64,000 bases of DNA from an uncultured Bacteroidales bacterium (GCA_902785075.1 CACZXN010000006.1:1-64000); one strand, 5' to 3'; positions 53,745-63,664 are shown, counted from the first letter of the stretch. Notes: generated from the sequence alone by a model not told the origin. Numbers and translations are program-made.

Positions 53745-54227
53745 ATGGAAGATAAAGATAGAATAGAGTTTCTGATTCGTGACAAAGGACTGAGTAATGT
53801 CGAGTTCTCGGCGATTACCGGAATAGCACCTGCGACGATCTCTCATATAACGAGTGGAAGAAGCAAACCCACCCTTCCGATATTAAAGGGAATTCTTAAG
53901 GGTTTTCCCGATTTGAATCCCGAGTGGGTTTTCCTGGGTATCGGTCCGATGTATAAAATAAATAAGGTGGATTACCAGACCGATTATAATCCGAATTCGG
54001 ATGGGACACCTGATCTTTTCTCTTCAGCAACTCAGGATGAAAAGCCGATTGCCAACTCAGGTGTGAGAGGCGGTTCGAATTCGGTGAATGGTTCTGATTT
54101 GAAAGATGTCATCAGAGATTCGATGATGGCTGCGATTGGTCAAAGGAAACGTCAGATTGTCGAGGTGAGAATCTTCTTCGATGACGGAACCTACGAAGCG
54201 TTCAGCACCCCAAAGACGAAGGGGTGA
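53745..54227 (+). CDS. XRE-type helix-turn-helix regulator
   Basis: The 160-residue protein has an N-terminal helix-turn-helix (about 8-62): IEFLIRDKGLSNVEFSAITG, then IAPATISHITSGRSKPTLPIL, with the PEWVFLGIGPM extension typical of Bacteroidales phage-repressor-like proteins. The middle is Ser/Asn-rich and flexible, and the C-terminal RQIVEVRIFFDDGTYEAF may dimerise. It stands between an AT-rich gap and a 36-bp tandem repeat, and its targets are unknown. Confidence 0.8.
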   Translation: MEDKDRIEFLIRDKGLSNVEFSAITGIAPATISHITSGRSKPTLPILKGILKGFPDLNPEWVFLGIGPMYKINKVDYQTDYNPNSDGTPDLFSSATQDEKPIANSGVRGGSNSVNGSDLKDVIRDSMMAAIGQRKRQIVEVRIFFDDGTYEAFSTPKTKG

Positions 54228-54228
54228 T

Positions 54229-54356
54229 CAAGAAGGAATTAAGATGTGCCGACTGATTGGAGGCCAAGAAGGAATTAAGATGTGCCGACTGATTGGAGGC
54301 CAAGAAGAAATTAAGATGTGTCGATTGATTGTGAAATCAAGAAGGAATTAAGATAT
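54229..54356 (+). repeat. 36-bp tandem repeat, about 3.5 copies
   Basis: Units start CAAGAAGGAATTAAGATGTG at 54229, 54265 (identical), 54301 (several changes, 37 bp) and 54338 (partial). The array begins 2 bp after the stop codon of the HTH gene. Confidence 0.85.
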
Positions 54357-54532
54357 GCAATTAAAAGCTGAGATTAATTTCGAAATGAATTAATAAGATG
54401 TGAATTGATTGAATGAAATGCCAAAAAGAAACTTAGAAGTACGCGTGATGCGTGCGAGGATTATTAACTCAATTTAAACAATTTTTAACAAAGTAATGAT
54501 ATGTTAATGATTAACAATTCATTTGCTTTATG
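54357..54532. other. Decayed end of the tandem-repeat gap
   Basis: AT-rich text with GAATTAA and TTAATGA words, and a GTACGCGTGATGCGTGCGAG stretch at about 54440. No gene or clear signal is seen before the terminator at 54533. Confidence 0.4.
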
Positions 54533-54570
54533 CCTGACAAAATCGTAACTTAGGTTTTGTCAGGTATTTT
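54533..54570 (+). terminator. Intrinsic terminator upstream of the phosphatase gene
   Basis: CCTGACAAAA pairs with TTTTGTCAGG around a 12-base loop, followed by TATTTTCGTTTTATTT. It probably ends the HTH-gene transcript. Confidence 0.8.
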
Positions 54571-54609
54571 CGTTTTATTTGTTCGTACACGAAAAAAAAT
54601 GTGATAAAA

Positions 54610-54641
54610 TTTGGTTGACTCAATAATTGTTTGTATCTTTG
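54610..54641 (+). promoter_or_regulatory. Promoter of the phosphatase gene, TTTG and TATCTTTG
   Basis: TTTG at 54610-54613 and TATCTTTG at 54634-54641 are 20 bp apart, the spacing expected for the -33 and -7 boxes of Bacteroidota. It is one of the most complete promoters here and lies 52 bp before the ATG. Confidence 0.75.
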
Positions 54642-54693
54642 CGGTGTCAACAATAATGCAACAACATAACTATTCAATTAATACTTACGGACA

Positions 54694-57600
54694 ATGAAAA
54701 AAATCTATTTTGCAACCTTGGCTTTTGCGGCTGTACTACTTGCCTCTTGGGCCACAACAACTGTTTTTTTGCAGCAAGATGAGGCTACAGACCTCACGAG
54801 TAAAATCACTAATCCAAATCTGGACGATGGTCTGAATGGTTGGACTGTGTTAGAGGCATCGGGTCAGAGTCTGGGTGTGAAAGCAACCAGTTCGGGCAAT
54901 CCGGTTTATACTTGCTTTAAGGGTGTGTTTGACATTCGTCAGACCATCAAGGATTTACAACCTGGTGTGTACACCCTGAAGGTGCAGGCGTTCTCACGTC
55001 CGACGGCTAATGCTGATGCTGTCAGCATCCCAGTGGAAGAGCAGGAGAATAACTGCTTTATCATGGCCAACTATGTGATGCAGCATCCAGTTGCTCTCAC
55101 TTCGCAATGGTTGACAGAGAATCTCTCGAGTGACTGGTCGTCGCATGAGGTGGACGGGCAGACCATTTATCTGCCAAATGCTTCAGGTGCATTTGCTGAG
55201 GCTTTCAAGCGTGGCATGTATGACAATGAGCTGACGGTAGTAGTAGGTAGTAGAGGAGAGCTGACCTTTGGTGTGACAAACTTGTCGGCAACCAGTGCGA
55301 AAGGTGATACATACACAGGTTTCGATAACTTCCGCCTCTATTACGAAGGTGCGCTCACCAATGTGACAGACAAGATGGACGCCGATTTGTTGAATGTGGT
55401 TCAGGAGGGAATGATGAACAAAGACGTTGAAGCAGCTCAGACGAGTGCTTTGACTGCGTATAAGGCATCAAAGTCGGCTGAGACATTCATGACGTTGCTT
55501 GATGCGATTATGGATGCATCCGAGAGTGTAAAGGCTTATGAAGATATCACGGAAGCGCTTGAAGATGCTGAGAAGCAGACCTTGAGCGATGGAGTACGTA
55601 CCGCATTCAAAGCTGCGATTGCAGATATCTTGACCGCCTATCAGAATAAAACCCTGAAAGGCGACGGAACGAAAGAAGTGGAGGCCATCAAGGCAGCACT
55701 TGAGAAAGCTATTGCAGACGATCTGGCTAATACGACAGACAAGACTGCCCTCATCAGGAATCCTCAGTTCAACGATGGGAAGGACGGATGGGAAGGTGAT
55801 TTTGGAAATGGTGCGAAGAAAGGTCCGTCGAGCAATCCGGTCATTACTTGCTACGGTGGTGGTTTCAATGTCTATCAGAACATCGAGGGACTGGAGCCAG
55901 GTATTTATAGCGTACAGGCACAGGCCTTCACGCGTCCATTCAGTAATGCTGACACTTGGAATGCAGTACGTGCGAACGAGGAAGTGGTCAACAAGACTTA
56001 CCTCTATGCAAACGGAACGGAGAAGCAGGTGAAGTTCATCGTAGATGATTATATGTCGCCGAAACCAAGTAGCGGAACTTGGAGTGAATTCAGTCTTGAC
56101 GGAACAGCTGTCTTTGTTCCGAATAACTCGGACGCATTCTCAATCGCATTCTCCGCAGGTCTGTTTGAGAACGAAGTGATATGTATAGTGAAGGAAGATG
56201 GCAAACTGACACTCGGTATCAAGAACGAAGATACGAGCAACGGTGAATCGTATGCCGGATTCGATAACTTCCGTCTCCACTACTTAGGTAGCTGTGATAT
56301 GACAGATAAGCTGCAGAATCCGAACCTCGACGACGGTCTGAACGGATGGACCGTAGAGAAGTCGGAAGGTGGTAGTGTGGGTGTAAAGGCAGCAGATACA
56401 GGCAACCCCGTTTACACTTGCTATAATGGTGTGTTCAACATCTATCAGACCTTAACGGGACTTACGCCTGGTACCTATAAAGTTCAGGCTCAGGCATTCT
56501 TCCGTCCGTGTGTGAATGATGAAATCGATGCCTTGTTGCAATCGGGCAAGGAACTGGAGAACTTCTGCTATATCTATGCAAACGATGAGGAGATTCAGCC
56601 AGTTCAACTCTCCAGCCAATGGCTCTCATCAGCAGGTTCGGGCACATGGAGAAGTCATACGATTGGCGGAAAGACCGTTTATCTGCCAGACAACTCATCG
56701 GCTTTCGCTGATGCGTTTAAGCGTGGTATGTACGACAACGAGTTGGAGGTGTCGGTAGGCTCTGATGGCAAGCTCACCGTAGGTATTCGCAACGAAGTAG
56801 CAACAGGCAGTCAAGGTATTACCTATGCAGGTTTCGACAACTTCCGTCTGACTTACATCAGCACAGAAGTAAAAGAGAAGACTGAGACAGAGGATGTGGA
56901 GACCATTGATGACATGATTGCTCAGGCAGATGCTTATAAGCAGATTGCCGCTCAAGCGAAAGAACATGCAGCCTTCGATGATGTTTACACAACGACAATG
57001 GCTGTTTACAAAGATGCTGCTGCTACTGAGGATGCGATTGCAGATGCGAGGGAGAAACTGATGGCTGCCTTCCGCAACCTGTTGAAGACTGGCGAGACAG
57101 AGACTGGACAATTTGACCTGACAGCACTCATCGAGAATCCAACCTTCGACAAGAATGCAGATGGATGGAAAATCAGCAATAAGGCCATGAAGCAGAACAG
57201 CATCGGTGTGCTGCAGGGACAGAACATTACAGACGGCGCTCAAATGACTCAGTTGCTGAAGGGAATGCCTGCAGGAAAGTACACACTGAAGGTACAGGGA
57301 TTCTATCAGGATCAGGCATGGAAGCAGGCATTGTACAACTACGAGCACGGGAAGGCAGAGAGCAGGTTGAACCTTGTACTTTGGGGTAATCCTTCCAATT
57401 CTGAAGCCGCTGTGCTGACTGCTTATGAAACGAAGCCTATCAAGAGCATCTTCGACGATGCGCGCAACACGCTTGCTTCGGCTTGTCAGAGTCGTGTTGA
57501 GGATGTGGGATCGTTGGTAGATGGTCGTGGATTCCCATTATTAATAGATAAGGTGTCAGAGTCGCTCACACCTGGAGGCTATTGGAACTACTTGGAAGCA

Positions 57601-59331
57601 GATGTGACAGATGATAGTGAAATCAATATCGGTGTCGTTCTCGATGCAACATCATTAAAGAATAACTGGTTGATTCTCGACAACTTCCGTCTGTACTATG
57701 GTGAACGCAAGCCAATCGTTGTGAATGCAACTGTACCTGTGACGGACGACACGCCTGCTGAGGTGATGATTGTTCCTAACAATCCGTTTGAAGCCAATAC
57801 GCTCATCCCATTCTCTGCTCCTTGTGATATTCCAGGCAGCAAGTTCAAAGCCGTTTACGAAATCGGTTCGCTCGATGCAACAACCGCTCGTAAGGCAGAA
57901 CTGTTCCCTGTAGAGAATGTACGAGCAGGCATTCCTTGCTATGTTGAGTTTGCAGAAGAGACAGATACGCTTTGTGTAGGAAAGACCGTGCTGAAATCCG
58001 AGAAGCCCGACACCTACCAAATCAATTGGGATGGTGGAGCTATCTTTGCTTACTATGCTGGCGTATTCAACTGGCGTATGACAGAGTTCAAGAAAGCAAC
58101 TCGTGCAGCCAGCTTCTTCACGAATATAGAGTTGCAAGACCTCAACAATATGAGCATTACCGGCAATATTGAGAACTATCAAGTGCGGATGTTCATGAAT
58201 CAGAAGTACACGCAGTCATCATCGTCGGTAGTTAGTACTTACAATGCAATAGTTCCAGCTCGTCGTGACCTCCCACATGCAATCGGAATCCCTGTTCCTG
58301 CAAGCAAGGCAGAGGGTGCGAAGGTGAAGTATAGCCTGAATGCAGATATGACGGATGCAAAAGAAGTCGCTGTTGTGAATGCTGCTCCGATTTGCTATCT
58401 CACGAACCTCATCCCAAGCAACAAATATTACTTCGCTGTAGAATCAGCAGGACAGACAGTCGTGAAGGGAGAACTCAATGTCGAGGGTCCTGTCCGCATG
58501 ATGTACGCTCCGAGTGTGTACAATATGCGTGATCTAGGAGGATGGACGGTTCAGGATGGTAAAGTCGTTCGTTACGGATTGCTGTATCGTGGAGGAGAAG
58601 TGAATGGCTATCATGCTCCTGTATTCGACGACCTGAAGGTGTTGATGGATTTGGGTATCGGTGCCGAGATAGACCTTCGTTGGCGTGACGATTATGATCA
58701 GGACAGAGAAACCAACAAATCAGGATATGGATTTGTGAAGGGTGACACTTACTATTTCGCAGGAGCGAACGACTATACAGCAGCCAACCTCAGTGAGGCA
58801 GCTACGCTGAATCGTTTCAAAGAGGAGTTCTATTTCATGATGAAGCACATCCGTCAAGGTCGTGGTGTACATTTCCATTGTGTATTCGGAGCCGACCGTA
58901 CAGGTCTGTTGGCAGTATTGCTAGAAGGCTTGTTGGGCTTCGACCTCAACTCCCTCTATCACGACTATGAGTTCACCTCGTTTGCTGCACCTGCAGGTAA
59001 CCGCAACAAGAGTGCTATTCAGGAGCGTATCGCAGTAGTTCAGAAAGAGAGTGGGGCAACCCTGCGCGATAAGTTCGAGAACTTCTGGCTCACGAAGATA
59101 GGTATTACTGCAGCAGATGTGGAAGAGTTCCGCTCGATTATGCTGACCGATCCTGTAGAAACAGCTGTCAAGGAAATCGAACTGAAGGAGAACGTAGGTC
59201 AGCTGCCCACCATTCAGGCTGTGTATAACGCCAATGGTGTTCAAGTTCCTCAGCATGTACTCGAGGGAGGAAAAGGCATCTATTTCATTCGTTACAGCAA
59301 CGGCAGTACGAAGAAGGTGTTTGTAGAGTAA
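54694..59331 (+). CDS. Large exported protein: four lectin-like repeats plus tyrosine/lipid phosphatase domain
   Basis: The 1545 residues begin with a signal peptide. Four repeats of about 185-200 residues (about 33-220, 351-532, 536-727, 808-1005) each start with a NPxxDxGxxGW-type turn, share VQAF.RP and end with FDNFRL; they look like galactose-binding-like sandwiches. Helical spacers lie after repeats 1 and 3. A beta region (about 1010-1270) leads to a Y_phosphatase3-type domain with MRDLGGW (1278), YRGGEVNGY, IDLRW and the P-loop HCVFGADRTG (C1396, R1402). A sorting-like end, GIYFIRYSNGSTKKVFVE, closes the protein. Substrate unknown; GH3 follows after 15 bp. Confidence 0.8.
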   Translation: MKKIYFATLAFAAVLLASWATTTVFLQQDEATDLTSKITNPNLDDGLNGWTVLEASGQSLGVKATSSGNPVYTCFKGVFDIRQTIKDLQPGVYTLKVQAFSRPTANADAVSIPVEEQENNCFIMANYVMQHPVALTSQWLTENLSSDWSSHEVDGQTIYLPNASGAFAEAFKRGMYDNELTVVVGSRGELTFGVTNLSATSAKGDTYTGFDNFRLYYEGALTNVTDKMDADLLNVVQEGMMNKDVEAAQTSALTAYKASKSAETFMTLLDAIMDASESVKAYEDITEALEDAEKQTLSDGVRTAFKAAIADILTAYQNKTLKGDGTKEVEAIKAALEKAIADDLANTTDKTALIRNPQFNDGKDGWEGDFGNGAKKGPSSNPVITCYGGGFNVYQNIEGLEPGIYSVQAQAFTRPFSNADTWNAVRANEEVVNKTYLYANGTEKQVKFIVDDYMSPKPSSGTWSEFSLDGTAVFVPNNSDAFSIAFSAGLFENEVICIVKEDGKLTLGIKNEDTSNGESYAGFDNFRLHYLGSCDMTDKLQNPNLDDGLNGWTVEKSEGGSVGVKAADTGNPVYTCYNGVFNIYQTLTGLTPGTYKVQAQAFFRPCVNDEIDALLQSGKELENFCYIYANDEEIQPVQLSSQWLSSAGSGTWRSHTIGGKTVYLPDNSSAFADAFKRGMYDNELEVSVGSDGKLTVGIRNEVATGSQGITYAGFDNFRLTYISTEVKEKTETEDVETIDDMIAQADAYKQIAAQAKEHAAFDDVYTTTMAVYKDAAATEDAIADAREKLMAAFRNLLKTGETETGQFDLTALIENPTFDKNADGWKISNKAMKQNSIGVLQGQNITDGAQMTQLLKGMPAGKYTLKVQGFYQDQAWKQALYNYEHGKAESRLNLVLWGNPSNSEAAVLTAYETKPIKSIFDDARNTLASACQSRVEDVGSLVDGRGFPLLIDKVSESLTPGGYWNYLEADVTDDSEINIGVVLDATSLKNNWLILDNFRLYYGERKPIVVNATVPVTDDTPAEVMIVPNNPFEANTLIPFSAPCDIPGSKFKAVYEIGSLDATTARKAELFPVENVRAGIPCYVEFAEETDTLCVGKTVLKSEKPDTYQINWDGGAIFAYYAGVFNWRMTEFKKATRAASFFTNIELQDLNNMSITGNIENYQVRMFMNQKYTQSSSSVVSTYNAIVPARRDLPHAIGIPVPASKAEGAKVKYSLNADMTDAKEVAVVNAAPICYLTNLIPSNKYYFAVESAGQTVVKGELNVEGPVRMMYAPSVYNMRDLGGWTVQDGKVVRYGLLYRGGEVNGYHAPVFDDLKVLMDLGIGAEIDLRWRDDYDQDRETNKSGYGFVKGDTYYFAGANDYTAANLSEAATLNRFKEEFYFMMKHIRQGRGVHFHCVFGADRTGLLAVLLEGLLGFDLNSLYHDYEFTSFAAPAGNRNKSAIQERIAVVQKESGATLRDKFENFWLTKIGITAADVEEFRSIMLTDPVETAVKEIELKENVGQLPTIQAVYNANGVQVPQHVLEGGKGIYFIRYSNGSTKKVFVE

Positions 59332-59346
59332 ATACCATAGATTATC

Positions 59347-61752
59347 ATGAAAAGCATAATGAAACAGATACTGACCAGTTGCGGCCTGTTGGCATTGTTA
59401 GTCCTCGCTACGATGCTGACAGGTTGTAACGATGCTCATGATATTGAGCAGCAAATCGATGAACTGTACGATAGAATGCCTCAGGAAGAGCGTATCGCAC
59501 AGTTGAGAAGTATGTATATGGACGACCTCTTCGACGAACAGGGACATCTTGATACGGCGAAGTGTCGCGAACTGATTCCGTTTGGAATCGGTCATTTCTC
59601 GCAGTTCTGTATGCAGCAGCCCAGAGATCCTAACGAGTTGCGCGACCGTGTGGCTGCTATCCAAGACTGGCTGATGAACAATACCCCCAATGGTATTCCG
59701 GCTCTCTGTCATGAAGAAGTTCTCTCAGGAGTGAACACGTTGGGATCTACCATCTATCCTCAGCAGATTGGTCAGGCTTGTTCGTTCAATCCTGAACTGG
59801 CAACCTTGAAGACCCGTCAGACAAGTACTACACTCCGCAAGATGGGTGGTGTGCTTGCCCTCTCTCCGATGGTCGATGTGTGTCGTATCCCTTCATTCAA
59901 CCGTCTGGAAGAATCGTATGGCGAAGATGGCTATCTGTCGGCTGTGATGGGTGTGGCTTTTGTGAGAGGATTACAGCAAGATGACTTGAAGAAGGGTGTG
60001 GGTGCTTGTTCGAAACACTATCTTGGCTATGGAGGTGGAGGAGATACTGATGAGCAGGAGATGATGGAAGATATCCTCTTTCCCCATGAGGCGATGATAC
60101 GTTTGGCAGGCAGTAAGTGTGTGATGCCTGGCTACCATGCCGTTCATGGAACGAAGTGTGTTGCGAATAGTGAAATACTGCAGGACATCCTGCGTGACTA
60201 TGTGGGCTTTGACGGAATGGTGGTGAGCGACTATACCGCAATCGACCAATTACCCGATTTGGATGACGTGGAGCAAAAAGCAGCTGCTGCCATCAATGGA
60301 GGCAACGATGTAGATTTCCCTCATGGTGCCAACTATCAGTACTTGCAGAAAGCGATAGATCAAGGATTGGTGAAACCAGAAGTGTTGGAGCGTGCAGTGA
60401 AGAATGTGCTTCGCTATAAATTCAGAGCAGGCCTCTTCGACAAGAATCCTTACCTCTATTCAACAGAGAAGATTGAACTCGACACTCCAGAAGAGCGAAA
60501 GACCGCTTACGATATTGCTACGCAGTCAGTTGTCCTTTTGGAGAATAACGGAGTGCTGCCTTTAACCGCGAAGCATATACTCCTTACAGGACCTAACGCA
60601 AACTCCATTTGGGCGATGTGCGGTGACTACGCGTATCCAGCTATGTCGTATTTCTGGAAACGAGTAGAGGATGTAGCCGAACGTGATAATCCCCACATTG
60701 TGAAGCTGTTGGAGGGAATGACCTCGCACAAGCCCGAAGGTGTCAATCTCCTGTATTCACGGGGTTGTGACTGGACAGATACGATTGAGACGGATTTCAA
60801 GAAAGGTGGTGATATCAGAGCTTGGGAGTATGAGATTCTGCATCGAAAGGTTGATTCGGGTGAGAAGGCAGATTTGCAAGAAGCTCTCTCTATGGCCAAG
60901 CAGGCAGATGTTATCGTGGCTGCAATGGGTGAGAACGTGATGCTTTGTGGGGAGAACCGTGACCGTCAGGGACTTCGTCTGCCAGGCAAACAAGAACAAT
61001 ATGTAGAAGAACTCATCAAGACGGGTAAACCTGTCGTGTTGGTGATGTTCGGAGGTAGGGCTCAAGTAGTGTCTGGTTTGGCTGAAAAGTGTGCAGCTGT
61101 TATTCAGGCTTGGTATCCAGGTGAAGAAGGAGGTAATGCTGTTGCCGACATTCTCTACGGAAAAGTGTCACCTTCTGCAAAGTTATCTGTCAGTTATCCA
61201 AATACCGAACTGAATACGCCTTTGTGTTACAACAATCCTTCCCCTCTTGCTGTTCATCCTTCGCTTAAGGCTGCAGGACCTATACTTGTTACTCCCAATA
61301 TTCAGTGGCCCTTTGGTTATGGATTGAGCTATACGACTTTCGAATACCGCAATCTGCAGATTGACAAAGTTGCTTCGACCTCAGATGAATTCATCAACCT
61401 ATCGTTTGAGGTAGAGAACACAGGTAAGATGGCTGCTGATGAAGTAGCACAAATCTACCTTTCACCCACGAGTGATAGCCAGCCGATTCACCCCATTCAG
61501 TTGCAAGGATTTGCTCGCGTATCGTTGCAACCAGGCGAAAGTAAAACCGTTCGTGTGAAACTCTATACTGAACAATTTGGCTACTACAGCCATGAGGGAC
61601 AGCGACAGTGGAATATCTCTCCAGGAACCTATACCGTGAAGGTCGGCACTTCGTCGGCACACATCAAGATGTCGGAGAATGTGACGCTGAAAGGCAATCG
61701 TGTCACCAAGCCGCTGAGAGAGTTCTATTTCTCCGAGAGCAACGTCGAATAG
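59347..61752 (+). CDS. Glycoside hydrolase family 3, lipoprotein
   Basis: The 801-residue lipoprotein (lipobox LTGC) has the GH3 TIM-barrel with KHYLGYGGGGDTD, the nucleophile D295 in GMVVSDYTAI, the second alpha/beta domain with VVLLENNGVLPL and a C-terminal FN3-like domain (FGYGLSYTTFEY, VENTGKMAADEV). GH3 members act as beta-glucosidases or beta-xylosidases; specificity is not read here. It starts 15 bp after the phosphatase-domain gene and is probably cotranscribed. ATG 59359 is an alternative start. Confidence 0.9.
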   Translation: MKSIMKQILTSCGLLALLVLATMLTGCNDAHDIEQQIDELYDRMPQEERIAQLRSMYMDDLFDEQGHLDTAKCRELIPFGIGHFSQFCMQQPRDPNELRDRVAAIQDWLMNNTPNGIPALCHEEVLSGVNTLGSTIYPQQIGQACSFNPELATLKTRQTSTTLRKMGGVLALSPMVDVCRIPSFNRLEESYGEDGYLSAVMGVAFVRGLQQDDLKKGVGACSKHYLGYGGGGDTDEQEMMEDILFPHEAMIRLAGSKCVMPGYHAVHGTKCVANSEILQDILRDYVGFDGMVVSDYTAIDQLPDLDDVEQKAAAAINGGNDVDFPHGANYQYLQKAIDQGLVKPEVLERAVKNVLRYKFRAGLFDKNPYLYSTEKIELDTPEERKTAYDIATQSVVLLENNGVLPLTAKHILLTGPNANSIWAMCGDYAYPAMSYFWKRVEDVAERDNPHIVKLLEGMTSHKPEGVNLLYSRGCDWTDTIETDFKKGGDIRAWEYEILHRKVDSGEKADLQEALSMAKQADVIVAAMGENVMLCGENRDRQGLRLPGKQEQYVEELIKTGKPVVLVMFGGRAQVVSGLAEKCAAVIQAWYPGEEGGNAVADILYGKVSPSAKLSVSYPNTELNTPLCYNNPSPLAVHPSLKAAGPILVTPNIQWPFGYGLSYTTFEYRNLQIDKVASTSDEFINLSFEVENTGKMAADEVAQIYLSPTSDSQPIHPIQLQGFARVSLQPGESKTVRVKLYTEQFGYYSHEGQRQWNISPGTYTVKVGTSSAHIKMSENVTLKGNRVTKPLREFYFSESNVE

Positions 61753-61848
61753 TAATTAACCCTGCCCAAATAATAACGAAAATGGGGAATTATGGCATCA
61801 AAGATGAAATTATTTGAGATTCATCATTCTCAATTCGTCATAAATTAC

Positions 61849-61856
61849 TAATTTTG
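61849..61856 (+). promoter_or_regulatory. Promoter of the MORN-repeat gene, -7 box TAATTTTG
   Basis: TAATTTTGCACGC lies 22 bp before the ATG at 61879. Confidence 0.65.
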
Positions 61857-61878
61857 CACGCTAAATCATGAGATAATA

Positions 61879-62658
61879 ATGAAAAAGAAGATGTTTCTGC
61901 TGCTTCCTGTCTTCATGATGATGGTATCATGTGGTGAGCAGCGAATAGAAAAACCTGTTGAAGGAAATGCAAGTTTTGTATTTGCTGATAGTAGTGTGTA
62001 CGAAGGAGAATGGAAGGACGGCAAGCGAAGTGGTGTAGGAAAGATGACGTGGGTGAACGGTTGTACGTACGAAGGAGAGTGGAAGAACGACAAGCCTAAT
62101 GGTCAAGGGAAATACACATGGGAGAACGGCAATTCCTTCGAGGGAGAGTTCGTTGATAGTGTGCCTTGTGGGAAAGGTACCTATGTGTGGAAGGATGGTG
62201 CCTTTTATGAAGGAGAGTATAAAAACGGACATCCGAATGGAGAAGGCAAGTATCTGGCGCCTGACGGTTCGATGAAAGAGGGTACGTTCAAGGACGGATG
62301 GCTTGAAGGTGAAGGAGTCGCTATCAATGAGTTCCAAGAAAAGTATACAGGAACATTCAAGAAGGGAAGACCTCATGGAGAAGGCACGAAGGAATATCCT
62401 AATGGTGACAAGTATATCGGTTCTTGGGAAAATGGAAAGAGCGAAGGGCAGGGAACTTATATCTTCTCGAGCGGTAGTCGCTACTCAGGACATTTCCATC
62501 GAGGAAAGGCTGATGGATACGGAACCTATACTTGGGAAAATGGAAATAAATACGAGGGGAACTGGAAGAACGATAAACGTAACGGATATGGTAAATTGAC
62601 CACGACTGACGGCGAAGTGTATGAGGGCGAATGGTATAATGATAATTTCATAGGTTAA
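61879..62658 (+). CDS. MORN-repeat lipoprotein
   Basis: The 259-residue lipoprotein (lipobox MVSC) is almost entirely MORN repeats of 22-24 residues with the core YEGEWKNGKxxGxG, about nine copies, for example YEGEWKDGKRSGVGKMTW and YEGNWKNDKRNGYGKLTT. MORN repeats form a beta meander and mediate lipid or protein contacts in other systems. The envelope role here is not known. It stands alone between a promoter and a terminator. Confidence 0.85.
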   Translation: MKKKMFLLLPVFMMMVSCGEQRIEKPVEGNASFVFADSSVYEGEWKDGKRSGVGKMTWVNGCTYEGEWKNDKPNGQGKYTWENGNSFEGEFVDSVPCGKGTYVWKDGAFYEGEYKNGHPNGEGKYLAPDGSMKEGTFKDGWLEGEGVAINEFQEKYTGTFKKGRPHGEGTKEYPNGDKYIGSWENGKSEGQGTYIFSSGSRYSGHFHRGKADGYGTYTWENGNKYEGNWKNDKRNGYGKLTTTDGEVYEGEWYNDNFIG

Positions 62659-62696
62659 TTTTCCACCCCCATTTTTCTAAAAAAACAAAGAAATTG

Positions 62697-62728
62697 TGCC
62701 ACAGAGATATCTGTGGCATTCTTTTTTG
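62697..62728 (+). terminator. Terminator of the MORN-repeat gene
   Basis: TGCCACAGA pairs with TCTGTGGCA around GATA, followed by TTCTTTTTT. Confidence 0.85.
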
Positions 62729-62778
62729 CAAAAATCAGTTTTCCACCCCTTTTGTTTGCCTGATTGAAAAAAAGTCTG

Positions 62779-62786
62779 TAACTTTG
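62779..62786 (+). promoter_or_regulatory. Promoter of the TonB-C lipoprotein gene, -7 box TAACTTTG
   Basis: TAACTTTGCGCC lies 29 bp before the ATG at 62816. Confidence 0.7.
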
Positions 62787-62815
62787 CGCCCAGAATCAAT
62801 CAATAGACAAATATT

Positions 62816-63664
62816 ATGAAGCTATTACCCTTTTTCTGTCTCGTCTGGCTTCTCATTTCATGTGCAGGAAGCAACCAGCAGACAAGCAAACCAATTGTCA
62901 ATCAGGATCATTTTGAACTGAAGGATTCGCCATTAAAGCCCAATTATTACGCAAGTGATCCTAATCCTTATGCTTTTTATGAATCAGCTGCAAAGTTTAT
63001 TGATGCTGTAAATCAAAAAGAGGGTTATTGGAGTAAGACCACGCAGGCAAGCGTGTATGCTCGTCGTTTTGTGGAAAAGCAAAAAGATGATGCTGAAGTC
63101 GTGCAATTGATGAAATGGCTTCCAGATTACATCTCTTGGGAAGTTTGGCGACAATTATATATAAATAAGGTGAGTGCGACTGTTCGTGCTCAGTTCGATA
63201 CGGTACAGCTGAAGAAAGAATGGAGTCGTACAGAGTTCACCTACCGTGATAATGTTTTGAAGCGAGGTGTGAATGGTGAACTTGTGGCGTCGGGGAAGAA
63301 ATGGGTAGATGAAACCATCGAATGGGAGAAACAGGTTGAAGAAGAGGGGCTGTTTGTTACATACGAAGTGATGCCTGAATACCCTGAAGGTGAGGATGCC
63401 TTGATGACTTATATAAAAGACAATGTAAAACTGCCTGAGTGTGTATTGGATGGTCGAGTACAAGGTAAGTCTGTCATTGATTTCGTGGTAGAAGTCGATG
63501 GTGAGTTGGAGGAGTTTAGGATTGTCCGTTCGTTGAACAAAGAATGTGATGACGAAGCAATACGGGTTCTCAAAACAATGCCACGATGGAAACCTGGTAG
63601 AATGAGGGGAAAGCCCATTCGTACAAGATATACGATTCCTGTAGTGTTCAAGCGTCAAGAATAA
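62816..63664 (+). CDS. Lipoprotein with C-terminal TonB domain
   Basis: The 282-residue protein has a lipoprotein signal (lipobox LISC), a middle with YARRFVEKQKDDAEV, and a C-terminal TonB_C fold from about 190: PEYPEGEDALMTYIKDNVKLP, GKSVIDFVVEVDGELEEFRI, then WKPGRMRGKPIRTRYTIPV. This is the usual Bacteroidetes TonB C-terminal pattern. Unlike true TonB it has a lipid anchor instead of a membrane helix and Pro-rich linker, so energy transduction is uncertain. Confidence 0.82.
   Translation: MKLLPFFCLVWLLISCAGSNQQTSKPIVNQDHFELKDSPLKPNYYASDPNPYAFYESAAKFIDAVNQKEGYWSKTTQASVYARRFVEKQKDDAEVVQLMKWLPDYISWEVWRQLYINKVSATVRAQFDTVQLKKEWSRTEFTYRDNVLKRGVNGELVASGKKWVDETIEWEKQVEEEGLFVTYEVMPEYPEGEDALMTYIKDNVKLPECVLDGRVQGKSVIDFVVEVDGELEEFRIVRSLNKECDDEAIRVLKTMPRWKPGRMRGKPIRTRYTIPVVFKRQE

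Noticed and set aside
54229..54356. Possible CRISPR array
   Set aside because: The units abut each other with no unique spacers and no cas gene is near; it is a tandem repeat.
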